Below, in pieces: positions 1-9,949 of a stretch of 64,000 nucleotides of DNA. The DNA is from Emticicia sp. BO119. GTDB taxonomy: Bacteria; Bacteroidota; Bacteroidia; Cytophagales; Spirosomataceae. The notes under the pieces were generated by a model. That model was not told the origin of the DNA. It saw only the letters and a program-made list of their open reading frames with translations, and searched no databases. The stretch's first letter is position 1. Each line of letters starts with the position of its first letter. The position numbers and the translations under genes are program-made. The DNA is taken from NCBI RefSeq assembly GCF_013912375.1, contig NZ_JACETV010000011.1:62001-126000 (forward strand), written 5' to 3'.

Positions 1-102
1 TGTATATTGGTCTATGTCGCCTGATGGTGAAATCATATAGTATATACCAATCGTGACCACGGCAATTAAAACTAACAATACTATTAATAATTTCTTTTTC
101 AT
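1..102 (-). CDS. N-terminus of unknown membrane-anchored or exported protein (partial)
   Basis: A reading frame starts with ATG at 102 and runs off the left edge, leaving 34 residues. It begins MKKK, followed by about 20 hydrophobic residues (LLIVLLVLIAVVTIGIYY), then a polar stretch, MISPSGDIDQYT. This is an uncleaved signal anchor or a signal peptide. It lies 57 bases downstream of the AraC regulator on the same strand, so it may be cotranscribed with it or be its target. The catalytic part is outside the window, so no function is assigned. Confidence 0.6.
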   Translation of the reverse strand, partial: MKKKLLIVLLVLIAVVTIGIYYMISPSGDIDQYT

Positions 103-159
103 CGGCTGCAAATAAGTTAAACAAATGTAACAAACCAGCATAAAGATTCAAAAAACATC

Positions 160-1077
160 TTATATAGCTTGTGTTCGGTATTCTCTTGGAAGTATTCCGG
201 TAGATTTCTTAAAGAATTTGGTAAAGTTGGTGGGTTCGTCAAAGCGCAGGCGATAGGCAATTTCAGTAACGGAAAGTTCGGTTGTATGCAGTAAAGACTT
301 TGCTTCAAAAATCAGCCTTTCATGAATCAATTGCTTGGCTGACTTGCCTAATTCTTTCCTGAGTGTATTACTTAGATGGTTGGGGTGTACGTTCAGTTGT
401 TCGGCAAATTCATTTACGGTAAATACCTTGCCAGTTCTTCCTTTTGATAATAATAGGAAATGCTGTTCCAAGAGGCGTTCAAAGGCTCTGCTTAGTCTTA
501 CATTTCTGGCGTGTTCGGGAGTGATGCGCGTATGTGTATGATAGGTTTCCTGGGCTTTAATAAAAAAGATATGTAGTAAGTGCCGCATGATTTCCCAACG
601 GGATGGGGATGAACAATTTACTTCTTTGAGCATTAGCTCGAATAGATCTTTAAAAGGTTGTTGTTGTTCGGCAGATAAATCGAATACTGCTCTGCCTTCT
701 AACTGGAACATGGGTAGCTCACGTATAGTTAGGAGTCCTTCGGGTGTAGAGGCAAAGAAACTTTCGTTAAAAAAACAGATATAACCGGTGAGGTCTTCTA
801 AGCGATGATATTGATGTAAATGCCAGGGACTAAGGAAATAAAGTGTTCCCTCCTGCATCAGAAAATCGGAGATACCTACTTTGAAAGCTAATTTGCCGCT
901 TGTAACAAGGGCAAAAATATAAGAATCACTCCGGTAAACAGGGCTAATGGCAGGTCTTGTCCGCATCGACTCTTCAAATCTATATAGTTGAAAATCGGGC
1001 GAATGAGGGTCTGGTAAACCCAAAGCCTGCATCAGTTTTGTGATGCCAATAAAAACTTCGAAATCAGGCGTTTTCAC
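160..1077 (-). CDS. AraC family transcriptional regulator
   Basis: This 305-residue protein has the two-part build of AraC regulators. The N-terminal half (about 50-150) looks like a cupin-type sensor domain. The C-terminal hundred residues (about 205-303) hold the double helix-turn-helix: first helices around VNEFAEQLNVHPNHLSNTL, second around LSVTEIAYRLRFDEPTNFTKF, ending in the family signature GILPREYR. It would bind DNA and activate a nearby gene in response to a small ligand that I cannot name. The start is GTG at 1077; the next ATG (residue 16) would cut into the N-terminal domain. A TAnnTTTG-like -7 box on the minus strand (1096-1103) lies just upstream, but no -33 box has good spacing. 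The neighbour at 1-102 is a plausible target. Confidence 0.88.
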   Translation of the reverse strand: MKTPDFEVFIGITKLMQALGLPDPHSPDFQLYRFEESMRTRPAISPVYRSDSYIFALVTSGKLAFKVGISDFLMQEGTLYFLSPWHLHQYHRLEDLTGYICFFNESFFASTPEGLLTIRELPMFQLEGRAVFDLSAEQQQPFKDLFELMLKEVNCSSPSRWEIMRHLLHIFFIKAQETYHTHTRITPEHARNVRLSRAFERLLEQHFLLLSKGRTGKVFTVNEFAEQLNVHPNHLSNTLRKELGKSAKQLIHERLIFEAKSLLHTTELSVTEIAYRLRFDEPTNFTKFFKKSTGILPREYRTQAI

Positions 1078-1217
1078 AAAAAATGGTTAAAGAGTCAAAA
1101 GTACAAACAGAAATACTATCAACGATTAAAAGTACTTAAATTCGTCCTTAAAAATTACGATTTACTCATGGTTTTTTACCGTTCGTACTAATTGTTATAT
1201 TTTTTTTGCCAAGTATC

Positions 1218-1248
1218 TTGCATTGCATAGTACCTTTTATTAACTTTG
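1218..1248 (+). promoter_or_regulatory. Bacteroidota-type promoter for padR-pspC
   Basis: TTG at 1218-1220, a 20-base spacer, then TAACTTTG at 1241-1248 match the phylum's primary sigma consensus (TTG, 19-21 bases, TAnnTTTG). Transcription would begin near 1255. That is downstream of the earliest possible in-frame start (1206) and upstream of the ATG at 1293, so the site decides the start of the PadR gene. Confidence 0.65.
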
Positions 1249-1292
1249 TATCATTAATTTCAGCAGGAAATGCTTTAAACGAGATAGATCAT

Positions 1293-1628
1293 ATGGATTT
1301 AGAAAACGCCCAAGTGCAGATGCGGAAAGGGATACTGGAGTACTGCATCTTACACATAATTTCGAGGGGCGAAATTTATGCCTCCGAAATTTTAGACGAA
1401 CTTATCAATGCCCGAATCATGGTGGTTGAAGGTACGCTCTATCCACTTCTGACCCGCCTGAAGAACTCGGGTCTTTTAGATTATAAATGGGTAGAATCTA
1501 CCTCTGGCCCACCAAGAAAGTATTATGTATTAACCGACACAGGACAATTGTTTTTGGATAATCTTAATAGTACATGGAATGAGCTTTCGGAGTCGGTAAC
1601 AACGATTATCAGCAAGAAGACTAAATAG
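1293..1628 (+). CDS. PadR family transcriptional regulator
   Basis: A 111-residue winged helix-turn-helix protein of the short PadR type. The hallmarks are the N-terminal LENAQVQMRKGILEYCIL, the recognition region around VVEGTLYPLLTRLKNSGLL, and the wing GPPRKYYVLTDTG. PadR proteins are usually repressors of the gene next to them. The frame is open further upstream to 1206, but the extra 29 residues overlap the promoter and do not resemble the family, so I chose ATG 1293. It lies 77 bases ahead of the PspC-domain gene on the same strand. PadR plus PspC is a common Bacteroidota pair, which suggests that this regulator controls the membrane protein and itself. Confidence 0.9.
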   Translation: MDLENAQVQMRKGILEYCILHIISRGEIYASEILDELINARIMVVEGTLYPLLTRLKNSGLLDYKWVESTSGPPRKYYVLTDTGQLFLDNLNSTWNELSESVTTIISKKTK

Positions 1629-1705
1629 ACCTAAAACACTGAAGACATACCATTCATTTATTTAGCCACTACGGCAATTGCGTGTGGTATTTATAGTTTA
1701 AGACA

Positions 1706-4213
1706 ATGAAAAAGACAATACAAATTAATATAGCAGGCGTAGTTTTCAATATAGAGGAAGATGCCTACGACAAATTAAACAATTATCTGCGTTCGATTCA
1801 GCAATACTTCTCGTCATATGAGGGGAATCAGGAAATTGTTTCAGACATTGAAGCCAGAATTGCCGAGAAATTCTGGACGAAAGATAAATCAGAAGGTGCC
1901 ACACAGGTAATTACGCTTGAAAGTGTAAATGACCTTATTAAATCAATGGGCAGTGTAGCCGATTTTGAGGCGATACAGGAAGAGGAAGATTTAAAGACAA
2001 GTGCTCATGTGAAAGCAGAAAGTAAAAGTTTTGCAGATACAGGAACATCAGCTGATGCCAATACAGCGTCTGGTAACCAACAAACAACGCCAACAGGGCC
2101 AAAACGTCTGTATCGTGATATGAAACGTAAGGCTTTGGGCGGAGTTTTAGCAGGGTTGGCACATTATTTCAATATGGATGTTGTTTGGATAAGAATTATC
2201 TTTTTGCTTATTTTCTTAGGGGTACCACCGTTAATTGAAGATTTAGCACCATTCTCTGGTTTTGTGTTTCTGGGATACTTTGTGTGCTGGTTAGTTTTTC
2301 CACCCAGCACAACCCTTACTGAAGACGAAAAAATTAAGAAGTTTTACCGAGATAATGATAACAAAGTCTTAGGTGGTGTTGCCAGTGGTCTGGCGGCTTA
2401 CTTCGGAGTAGATGTTACTGTAATCCGTTTATTATTTGTATTGAGTGTATTGCTTTTTGGAACAGGGGTTTTAGCCTATATTATCCTCTGGATTGTAGCA
2501 CCTAAAGCACAGACGCTCACACAGAAAATGGAAATGAAAGGCGAGCCTGTGACACTTTCTAATATTGAAACAAATATTAAGGAAGGCCTGAAAGTAGACA
2601 AAAGTGCACCTGAAAATGCTATAACGAAAGTATTGTTATTCCCTTTCCGTTTAGTTGCGGTCGTTATCAAGGGAATTGGTGAAATTCTGAAAAACCTTGG
2701 ACCCGTTGCGAGAGTGCTGGCTGGTATTTTACTAATGCTTTTTGCTTTAGCAATGTTGGTAGTAGTAGTAGCTTCTATTGCGGCTTTCTTTGGGGTAGTG
2801 ACAGGGTTTGAAGGGTCAGACTTCTTCGAACGTAGTCCTTTCAGAATGTTTGCAGGTGATATTAACCCTACAATAGGTTTGTTTGCTTTCTTAGCCGCTT
2901 TTACGCCATTTTTGGCCCTGTTGTTTGTAGGTTTGATATTGATGACCAACCGTCGTATAGGCACCCGTAATTTCTGGGTTTCTTTATTAGGATTATGGTT
3001 AGTAGGATTGATGGGTACAGGTATTTTAGCAACAAAATATGCTTTGAATTTCCAGAAAAAAGGTAAGGTTGAAGAAACTAAGAATTTCTCATTACCGACC
3101 AGTACATTATTGTTGGATTCTAATAATAATCGTGATGATTTTGACGAGTTTGAAGCAAGAGAGCAGGTAAGTGTTGAGTTAGAGGGGTATGATGGAAGCG
3201 ATTTGAAACTTGAACAAAGATTTGAAGCTCAGGGGCGTACAAGAGCAGATGCAGAAAAAAATGCCAAGAATGTATTATATGATATAAAGCAAAAAGATTC
3301 TGTACTGATTTTTGATCAAAAAATAAGATTAGCAGAGGGTGCACGTTTTCGTGGCCAGGATTTGTATATGACCTTATATATTCCGTACGGCAAACCATTT
3401 AAGTTAACAAGAAGATTTTATTATGAAATATTTAATCGTTGGCGTAATGATAATTATGATGTAAATGACGATGCTGATAAATATACTTTTGTAATGAAAC
3501 GTGATTCGGGGATGGTTTGTAGAGATTGCCCTAAATTGAGCAGTGAAGAAAGAGAGGCTCTTAGAGATAGAAGTAATCATTATGATGAAGGCGGCAACTC
3601 GTTTGATATGGAAGTTTTTGAAGGCAAAGGACAGTTTGAGAAAAAATTTGATGTAAGAAATTTCAGCAAAATAGATGTAGGTGGTGCCTTTATTGTGACT
3701 GTTCGTCAGGGAGACTCATTCAATGTTACAGCTGATTCTGACGATCAGGATAATATTGATGATTTGGATGTAGATGTAAAAGGCGAAACGCTTGAAATTG
3801 AATATAGAGATAAGTTTTCATTCAGCCGTCGTAATTCAAGAACCAGAATCATCATTACAATGCCGAAATTGGCAGGGCTTGATTTATCAGGGGCTTCGAC
3901 TGCCAAAGTAATTGGCTTTAAAGACAGAAATCAGGACATTGATATTAATCTGACAGGCGCAGTGAAAGCGGCTATCGATGTAGACGCCCGTAACATAGAA
4001 TTAGATGCTACCGGAGCTGCTAATGCTGATTTCCGTGGCTCGGCTGATAAAATGGATATTGAGGCAACAGGGGCATGCCATATTAATGCCCGAAAGATGG
4101 ATATCAATCAGGTAAATGCAGATGCCACCGGAGCGAGCAATATAGATTTAGGGAGAGTACAGAATCTGAATTCATCGCATACGAGCGGGGCAAGTAAGAT
4201 TACGAGAGAGTAA
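1706..4213 (+). CDS. PspC domain protein with C-terminal GIN (DUF2807) domain
   Basis: An 835-residue inner-membrane protein. Residues 1-95 are a soluble N-terminal domain (MKKTIQINIAGVVFNIEE). Two PspC domains follow: the first from about 134 (YRDMKRKALGGVLAGLAHYF) and the second from about 213 (YRDNDNKVLGGVASGLAAYF), each followed by hydrophobic spans. Further membrane segments lie between about 310 and 440. The remainder is a large, probably periplasmic part that ends (about 640-835) in a DUF2807/GIN beta-solenoid with repeated LDLSGAS, LDATGAA, IEATGAC and ADATGAS motifs. PspC proteins sense or dampen envelope stress and toxin-like membrane effects; this layout with two PspC copies and a GIN head is typical of Bacteroidota. 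It is cotranscribed with the PadR regulator and ends at a strong hairpin. The exact ligand or signal is unknown. Confidence 0.88.
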   Translation: MKKTIQINIAGVVFNIEEDAYDKLNNYLRSIQQYFSSYEGNQEIVSDIEARIAEKFWTKDKSEGATQVITLESVNDLIKSMGSVADFEAIQEEEDLKTSAHVKAESKSFADTGTSADANTASGNQQTTPTGPKRLYRDMKRKALGGVLAGLAHYFNMDVVWIRIIFLLIFLGVPPLIEDLAPFSGFVFLGYFVCWLVFPPSTTLTEDEKIKKFYRDNDNKVLGGVASGLAAYFGVDVTVIRLLFVLSVLLFGTGVLAYIILWIVAPKAQTLTQKMEMKGEPVTLSNIETNIKEGLKVDKSAPENAITKVLLFPFRLVAVVIKGIGEILKNLGPVARVLAGILLMLFALAMLVVVVASIAAFFGVVTGFEGSDFFERSPFRMFAGDINPTIGLFAFLAAFTPFLALLFVGLILMTNRRIGTRNFWVSLLGLWLVGLMGTGILATKYALNFQKKGKVEETKNFSLPTSTLLLDSNNNRDDFDEFEAREQVSVELEGYDGSDLKLEQRFEAQGRTRADAEKNAKNVLYDIKQKDSVLIFDQKIRLAEGARFRGQDLYMTLYIPYGKPFKLTRRFYYEIFNRWRNDNYDVNDDADKYTFVMKRDSGMVCRDCPKLSSEEREALRDRSNHYDEGGNSFDMEVFEGKGQFEKKFDVRNFSKIDVGGAFIVTVRQGDSFNVTADSDDQDNIDDLDVDVKGETLEIEYRDKFSFSRRNSRTRIIITMPKLAGLDLSGASTAKVIGFKDRNQDIDINLTGAVKAAIDVDARNIELDATGAANADFRGSADKMDIEATGACHINARKMDINQVNADATGASNIDLGRVQNLNSSHTSGASKITRE

Positions 4214-4234
4214 AGTATTTTTGAGAATTCTATT

Positions 4235-4276
4235 AAAAAAACTCCTTTTTATTTGCTTAAATAGGAGTTTTTTTTA
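4235..4276 (+). terminator. Intrinsic terminator after the PspC gene
   Basis: AAAAAACTCCT pairs with AGGAGTTTTTT around an inner ATTT-GCTT-AAAT stem-loop, with a four-base bulge. It runs into a T tract about 20 bases after the stop codon at 4213. Confidence 0.75.
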
Positions 4277-4394
4277 TTTTTGTAAATCATTGATAATCAA
4301 AAGATTGATGAGCATATTATATATTTTTTAGAGGAATATATAATATTTTATAAAAAAAACGTTTGACTGATAATACATTTTCGGGTCAAAATAC

Positions 4395-4423
4395 TTGACA
4401 AATTAAAAATTGTTATACTTTTG
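4395..4423 (+). promoter_or_regulatory. Promoter of the DUF2795 gene
   Basis: TTGACA begins at 4395, with an 18-base spacer after TTG and TACTTTTG at 4416-4423. This fits the TAnnTTTG -7 consensus and is followed by the frequent Bacteroidota start context GCAGCC. The start codon is 41 bases downstream. Confidence 0.6.
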
Positions 4424-4463
4424 CAGCCACAAATTTTTTGTAACATTAAATTAGGAATAAACT

Positions 4464-4685
4464 ATGTATTGGACACTCGAACTTGCGTCGTATCTGGAGG
4501 ACGCTCCGTGGCCCGCTACAAAAGATGAGTTGATAGATTTTTCGATTCGTTCAGGAGCACCCATTGAAGTTATTGAAAATTTACAAGAGTTAGAAGACGA
4601 CGGACAACCGTACGAGAGTATTGAGGAGATTTGGCCTGATTATCCGACCAAAGACGACTTTTTCTTTAATGAAGATGAATATTAG
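4464..4685 (+). CDS. Small DUF2795 family protein
   Basis: A 73-residue acidic protein, MYWTLELASYLEDAPWPATKDELI..., that matches the DUF2795 style: a short helical bundle with the pattern YLEDAPWPATKDELIDFSIR, then a region rich in Asp and Glu (EDDGQPYESIEEIWPDYP). Members are widespread in Cytophagales, usually single-copy and of unknown function. It has its own promoter and a perfect terminator hairpin, so it is a monocistronic gene, and it points towards uvrA. The strong promoter-like context suggests steady expression. No catalytic motif is visible. Confidence 0.8.
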   Translation: MYWTLELASYLEDAPWPATKDELIDFSIRSGAPIEVIENLQELEDDGQPYESIEEIWPDYPTKDDFFFNEDEY

Positions 4686-4690
4686 ATTTC

Positions 4691-4737
4691 ATTAACAAAA
4701 AGAGCAATAAACATCGTTTATTGCTCTTTTTGTTAAT
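4691..4737. terminator. Bidirectional terminator between DUF2795 gene and uvrA
   Basis: A perfect 21-base inverted repeat (4691-4711 and 4717-4737) with a five-base loop, catcg. It contains AACAAAAAGAGCAAT in one arm and its complement in the other. Both strands give a T-rich 3' arm, so it can stop transcripts from both converging genes. Confidence 0.85.
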
Positions 4738-4750
4738 AGGTTCTTTGATT

Positions 4751-7594
4751 TTATTTTAATTCTTCTTTCAGGAAGAATCCTGTATAACTGCCTTTAACTT
4801 TAGACACCTGCTCTGGGGTGCCTTCTGCAATGATTTGCCCACCCTTATTGCCTCCTTCGGGGCCAAGGTCAATGATATGGTCTGATACCTTTATTACATC
4901 CAGATTATGCTCAATAATCAGTACAGAATTCCCTTTATCAGCCAGTTTTTGTAAAACCTCGAGTAATTTCTGTATATCCTGAAAATGCAAGCCAGTAGTT
5001 GGCTCATCAAGAATATAAAGTGTTTTACCAGTATCTTTTTTAGAAAGCTCTTCGGCTAATTTTACCCGTTGTGCTTCACCGCCCGATAGGGTTGTAGCGT
5101 GTTGACCTAAAGTAATATAACCTAAACCTACATCAAAAAGGGTCTGTACTTTTCTGAATATCTTTGGCTGGAACTCAAAGAACTCTAAAGCCTGTTCTAC
5201 AGTCATATCCAATATATCGGCAATAGACTTGCCTTTAAAGCGCACTTCGAGGGTCTCACGATTGAAACGTTTACCCTTACAGGTTTCGCAGGCTACATGA
5301 ACGTCTGGCAGGAACTCCATTTCAATTTTTTTCATGCCTGCCCCCTCACAATCTTCACAACGGCCACCTTTGACATTGAAAGAGAAACGACCAGGTTTGT
5401 ACCCTCTGATTTTGGCTTCGGGTAATTCTGCAAAAAGAGTTCTGATGTCAGAAAACATACCGGTATAAGTAGCAGGATTACTTCTTGGAGTGCGTCCGAT
5501 AGGGCTTTGGTCGACCTCAATCACTTTATCAATAAACTCCAGACCCTCTACTGCTTTATAGGGTAATGGTTCACGTTTAGAGTTATAGAAATGGCGATTC
5601 AGAATCGGGAACAGGGTCTCATGAATCAAGGATGATTTTCCGCTACCACTTACCCCCGTAATTGAGAGCATTTTGCCTAAAGGAAGTTTCAGGGTTACAT
5701 TCTTCAGATTATGCCCTGTTGCACCTTTAATTATAAGGGCTTTGCCATTTCCTTTTCTTCGTTCTTTCGGAATTTCGATATTTGACCTTCCACTCAGATA
5801 GTCAGATGTAGTACTTCTATTTACCAAAAACTCTTCAGGAGTACCTTTACCTACAATACTGCCACCATGACGGCCTGCGCCCGGGCCAATATCTAATATA
5901 TAGTCAGATTCGAGCATCATGTCTTTATCATGTTCTACTACTAAGACAGTATTGCCCAAATCACGCAAATCTTTTAAAGCCTGAATCAGTTTTACGTTGT
6001 CTCGCTGGTGTAGCCCGATACTCGGTTCGTCCATGATGTACAAGACACCTACCAGTTGTGTACCAATCTGGGTAGCCAGACGAATCCGTTGCGATTCTCC
6101 ACCTGATAAAGTTCTTAAAGGTCGGTTTAATGTCAGATAGTCTAAGCCAATGCCTAAAAGAAAGCCTATGCGTTTACGGATTTCTTTCAGTATTTCACGG
6201 GCGATGGTATTTTGACGGTCAGATATGCGACTTTCGAGGTTTTCAAACCATTCACCAATTTCCCGAATGTCCATTTCTGCCAACTGAGCAATATTTTTAT
6301 TATCAATTTTGAAGTGTAAAGATTCTTTTTTCAGACGTAAACCACCACAATCAGGGCAGGTTTTGATCACTAAAAAATCTCGTACCCATTCCTGAATCTT
6401 ATCGTTGTCAGAATCCTGCTGGCGTTTCAGGAAGGTAATTACTCCTTCAAAGGTCGTATTCCATTCTGTACCCGGATATTTCTTAGAAGGCACTGCCACA
6501 GGGTCTTCGCTACCGTATAAAATGGTTTTTAAAGCCTCTGGTGGGAGTTTATCGATAGGTGTAGAGATATTCGATTTAAAACTTTTCAGAATAATTTCTA
6601 TCTGCTTGAAAATCCATAAATCGCGGTATTCACCTAAAGGAGCAATACCTCCGCGACTGATACTTAAAGTCTTATCCGGAATGATGGAGTCTTCGGTTAT
6701 TTCTTCAATCGTACCCAGACCATTGCACGTGGGGCAGGCTCCATAAGGAGAGTTGAAAGAGAAACTATTAGGCGAAGGGTCTTCGTATGAGATGCCCGAT
6801 TTCGGATCTGTCAGGTTCTGAGAAAAATACTGGGTTTTATCTTTTGTGTCTAAAAGCATCATTGAGCCTTTACCTTGTTTCAGGGCGGTACTCACCGATT
6901 GATTCAAACGATAGCGGTCTTCAGATTTAGGAACGATTCTATCTATTACCACCTCAATATCGTGAATCTTATAGCGGTCCAGTTGCATCTTCGGATTAAT
7001 CTCCAATATCTCACCGTCTACCCTCACTTTGTTATATCCCAATTTGGCAATCTGAACAAACAACTCCCGGTAATGCCCTTTTCTCCCTTTTACTAAAGGA
7101 GCCAGTAGGGTGATTTTCTGACCCTCGAATTGCTGCAAAATCTGGTCAATGATCTGGTCTTGCGTTTGCTTAACCATCTTGTCTCCACTGATATAGCTGA
7201 ATGCCTCACTGGCACGTGCAAATAACAGACGAAGAAAGTCGTAGATTTCGGTAGTTGTACCGACCGTGGAGCGAGGGTTTTTGGAAGTAGTTTTCTGCTC
7301 AATAGAAATAACCGGAGATAGCCCGTTGATTTTATCAACGTCGGGGCGTTCCATGTCTCCTATAAAACTTCGGGCATAAGAAGAGAAACTCTCCATATAA
7401 CGCCTTTGGCCTTCTGCATAGATGGTATCAAAAGCTAAGGAAGATTTCCCACTCCCGGAAATACCCGTAATAACTACTAATTTATTGCGGGGAATATTTA
7501 CATCAATGTTTTTAAGGTTATGTTCTCTGGCTCCTAAAACTTCTATTTGTTCATAGCCAGTCAGGTCAATATCATTCAATTGTTTTTCGCTCAC
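4751..7594 (-). CDS. uvrA: UvrABC excinuclease subunit A
   Basis: A 947-residue ATPase that scans DNA for bulky lesions as the A2B complex and loads UvrB for nucleotide excision repair. Two ABC modules are visible: Walker [15 protein letters not shown] (about 45) and [14 protein letters not shown] (about 645), with signatures [12 protein letters not shown] (about 497) and [12 protein letters not shown] (about 836). Zinc-binding CxxC pairs occur at CPTC (about 287), CPDC (about 415), and in the second module CEDC...CETC (about 746-775). Length is normal for the family. The start is GTG at 7594 because an in-frame stop lies two codons upstream; the protein then begins SEKQLND. It converges with the DUF2795 gene across the terminator at 4691-4737 and follows dxs by 114 bases on the same strand. 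Confidence 0.98.
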   Translation of the reverse strand: MSEKQLNDIDLTGYEQIEVLGAREHNLKNIDVNIPRNKLVVITGISGSGKSSLAFDTIYAEGQRRYMESFSSYARSFIGDMERPDVDKINGLSPVISIEQKTTSKNPRSTVGTTTEIYDFLRLLFARASEAFSYISGDKMVKQTQDQIIDQILQQFEGQKITLLAPLVKGRKGHYRELFVQIAKLGYNKVRVDGEILEINPKMQLDRYKIHDIEVVIDRIVPKSEDRYRLNQSVSTALKQGKGSMMLLDTKDKTQYFSQNLTDPKSGISYEDPSPNSFSFNSPYGACPTCNGLGTIEEITEDSIIPDKTLSISRGGIAPLGEYRDLWIFKQIEIILKSFKSNISTPIDKLPPEALKTILYGSEDPVAVPSKKYPGTEWNTTFEGVITFLKRQQDSDNDKIQEWVRDFLVIKTCPDCGGLRLKKESLHFKIDNKNIAQLAEMDIREIGEWFENLESRISDRQNTIAREILKEIRKRIGFLLGIGLDYLTLNRPLRTLSGGESQRIRLATQIGTQLVGVLYIMDEPSIGLHQRDNVKLIQALKDLRDLGNTVLVVEHDKDMMLESDYILDIGPGAGRHGGSIVGKGTPEEFLVNRSTTSDYLSGRSNIEIPKERRKGNGKALIIKGATGHNLKNVTLKLPLGKMLSITGVSGSGKSSLIHETLFPILNRHFYNSKREPLPYKAVEGLEFIDKVIEVDQSPIGRTPRSNPATYTGMFSDIRTLFAELPEAKIRGYKPGRFSFNVKGGRCEDCEGAGMKKIEMEFLPDVHVACETCKGKRFNRETLEVRFKGKSIADILDMTVEQALEFFEFQPKIFRKVQTLFDVGLGYITLGQHATTLSGGEAQRVKLAEELSKKDTGKTLYILDEPTTGLHFQDIQKLLEVLQKLADKGNSVLIIEHNLDVIKVSDHIIDLGPEGGNKGGQIIAEGTPEQVSKVKGSYTGFFLKEELK

Positions 7595-7661
7595 TATTTA
7601 TGGGAGATTATTTAGGAATTAACGAAAAATACAGGGTTGTAGTTCCTGTTTTAAAACGAAT

Positions 7662-7682
7662 TAAGCGGCCTTTAGCCGCTTA
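7662..7682. terminator. Small hairpin between dxs and uvrA
   Basis: TAAGCGGC (7662-7669) and GCCGCTTA (7675-7682) form a GC-rich eight-base-pair stem with a five-base loop. It lies 27 bases beyond the dxs stop, but no T run follows on the minus strand. It may be a weak terminator, an RNA-processing site or a 3'-end stabiliser. Confidence 0.4.
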
Positions 7683-7708
7683 TATAATAACGCAAATTTG
7701 TCAGAATA

Positions 7709-9643
7709 TTAATATACCAAAATCCTATTACTCACCATCTCTCTGGCAGCATCAGCAATGCCGTCAGGGTCAAAACCACATTCGCGATGCAATTCAATTT
7801 GCTCGCCATGCTCTACTATCCGGTCAGGAATACCCAGACGTTTTACTTTAGCAGTGTACTCGTGGTCGGCCATAAACTCTAATACGGCACTTCCCATACC
7901 CCCTTTCACACAACCATCTTCTACTGTCAGCACTTTATCAAATTGCTGGAATACTTCATGCAAAAGGGCCTCGTCTAATGGTTTCACAAAACGTAAATCA
8001 TAATGAGCCGCACTGACACCGTCTTGTCGAAGCATCTCGCAAGCCTGGACTGCATAATTACCCACATGGCCTATAGTTAAAATAGCTATATCGTTTCCGT
8101 CTTTTATCTTTTGTCCTTTGCCAATGCCTATTTTTCTTAATGGTCTTCTCCAATCTGGTAAAACACCTTCTCCTCTTGGATAGCGAATGGTGAAAGCCTT
8201 TTTTAACTTCTGTATTTCATCGAGTTGGAAAGTGTACATCATATTGCGGAGTTCCTCTTCGTTCATCGGTGCGGCAATGACCATATTCGGAATACAACGC
8301 ATATAGGCAATATCATAAGCCCCATGATGCGTAGGACCATCAGCTCCGGCGAATCCTGCACGGTCAAGGCAGAAAATAACGGGTAACTCCTGAATACAGA
8401 CATCATGAATTACCTGATCGTAGGCGCGTTGCATAAAGGTTGAGTAGATATTACAATATACCACCAAACCTTGCGTAGCCATACCTGCCGAGAAAGTTAC
8501 GGCATGTTGCTCGGCAATACCTACATCAAAAGCCCTTTCAGGCATGGCTTTCATCATAATATTCAACGACGAACCAGATGGCATGGCAGGTGTAACACCC
8601 ATAATTTTATTATTCACCTCAGCCAACTCTACAATTGTATGTCCGAAAACATCCTGGTATTTCGGTGGCATAGGTTTATCATAAACTTTTTTCTTTATTT
8701 CGCCTGTTACCTTATCAAAAAGACCTGGTGCATGCCATTTAGTCTGATCTTTTTCAGCAGGCGCATAGCCCTTACCTTTTACTGTTAAACAATGCAGAAT
8801 TTTAGGGCCGGGGATATTTTTTAAATCTTCGAGTACACTCACCATATGGTTGAGGTCGTGCCCATCAATGGGGCCGAAGTACCGCAGATTCAATGCTTCA
8901 AACAAATTACTCTGGCTTAGCAAAGCACCTTTCATGGCATTCTCAACCTTTTGCACAATTTCTCTTGCACTTTTGCCAAAATTGCTCATTTTACCTAATA
9001 GCTTCCATATATCATCTTTGGCTTTGTTGTAAGTCTGAGAGGTTGTAATATCTGTCAGATACTCTTTCAAGGCACCAACATTGGGGTCAATGGCCATACA
9101 GTTATCATTCAGAATAATCAGCAGATTGGCATCTTTTAATGAACCTGCATGATTCATGGCTTCAAAAGCCATTCCGGCGGTCATAGAACCATCACCAATC
9201 ACAGCAATATGCTGGCGTTTTTTGTTGCCATTGTGAATAGAGCCTACAGCCATTCCCAAAGCAGCTGAAATAGAGGTAGAAGAATGCCCTACACCAAAAG
9301 TGTCATAGATGCTTTCTTTGCGTTTGGGAAAACCCGAGATACCTCCATAAAACCGATTGGTATGAAATTGTTTTCGGCGGCCTGTCAGAATTTTATGTCC
9401 GTATGCCTGATGGCCGACGTCCCATACTAACTGGTCGTCGGGAGTATTGAATACATAATGTAAGGCCACACTTAGCTCAACTACTCCTAAACTGGCACCA
9501 AAATGCCCTCCATAAACCGAGACAACGTCGATAATAAACTGTCGGAGTTCGTCGGCAAGTTGTGGAAGTTTTGATCGGTCAAGTTTTCTTAGATCGGAGG
9601 GTTCATTGATGTGTTCGAGAAGTTCGCCAGATGTGATGGGCAT
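7709..9643 (-). CDS. dxs: 1-deoxy-D-xylulose-5-phosphate synthase
   Basis: A 644-residue thiamine-diphosphate enzyme that condenses pyruvate with glyceraldehyde 3-phosphate. This is the first step of the MEP isoprenoid pathway and also feeds thiamine and pyridoxal synthesis. The N-terminal domain carries LVWDVGHQAYGHKILTGR and the TPP/metal motif GDGSMTAGMAFEA...NDN (about 147-185). The pyrimidine-binding domain has IAEQHAVTFSAGMA (about 374), and the C-terminal transketolase domain has GHVGNYAVQA and LRFVKPLDEALL. Length and order are normal. ATG 9643 is a good start (MPITSGELLEHINEP). Bacteroidota with this gene use the MEP rather than the mevalonate route. It may be cotranscribed with uvrA downstream. 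Confidence 0.97.
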   Translation of the reverse strand: MPITSGELLEHINEPSDLRKLDRSKLPQLADELRQFIIDVVSVYGGHFGASLGVVELSVALHYVFNTPDDQLVWDVGHQAYGHKILTGRRKQFHTNRFYGGISGFPKRKESIYDTFGVGHSSTSISAALGMAVGSIHNGNKKRQHIAVIGDGSMTAGMAFEAMNHAGSLKDANLLIILNDNCMAIDPNVGALKEYLTDITTSQTYNKAKDDIWKLLGKMSNFGKSAREIVQKVENAMKGALLSQSNLFEALNLRYFGPIDGHDLNHMVSVLEDLKNIPGPKILHCLTVKGKGYAPAEKDQTKWHAPGLFDKVTGEIKKKVYDKPMPPKYQDVFGHTIVELAEVNNKIMGVTPAMPSGSSLNIMMKAMPERAFDVGIAEQHAVTFSAGMATQGLVVYCNIYSTFMQRAYDQVIHDVCIQELPVIFCLDRAGFAGADGPTHHGAYDIAYMRCIPNMVIAAPMNEEELRNMMYTFQLDEIQKLKKAFTIRYPRGEGVLPDWRRPLRKIGIGKGQKIKDGNDIAILTIGHVGNYAVQACEMLRQDGVSAAHYDLRFVKPLDEALLHEVFQQFDKVLTVEDGCVKGGMGSAVLEFMADHEYTAKVKRLGIPDRIVEHGEQIELHRECGFDPDGIADAAREMVSNRILVY

Positions 9644-9949
9644 ATCTTTATAACAAATTACAAGTCGGTTGTTCTGTCTAAACCAAACATACCATAAAAT
9701 GTTTGATTAAAATAAAAATATTTATAGATTTTTGGGTTTGAACAGAATATACATCATTACTTTTCAAGTATGATGCCAGATAAGCCTGCAAAGTTACAAA
9801 AATTTGGTGACTGTTTCAGTTAAATTTAGTGAATTAAGATGAATTGGTATAGCTGTTCAGTCAAGCAAAGTTAATTCGCCTGGTTTTGTGTTTTTCAAAT
9901 ATGGAGGATTTGCTTCTAAACTATTAAGTAGCTATGGAGAAGAGTTAGT
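9644..9949. other. Intergenic region upstream of dxs
   Basis: About 300 AT-rich bases between dxs and the S74 gene, both on the minus strand. Two minus-strand TAnnTTTG -7 matches are present, CAAACATA (as written on plus, near 9686) and CAAAGTTA (9789-9796), neither with a convincing -33 box. They are candidate dxs promoters. I see no gene or terminator. Confidence 0.4.

Noticed and set aside
2476-2964. 162-codon open frame on the minus strand inside the PspC gene
   Set aside because: It is antisense to membrane-helix codons of a well-supported gene and its product is a low-complexity Ile/Lys/Ala/Thr-rich sequence with no family likeness.
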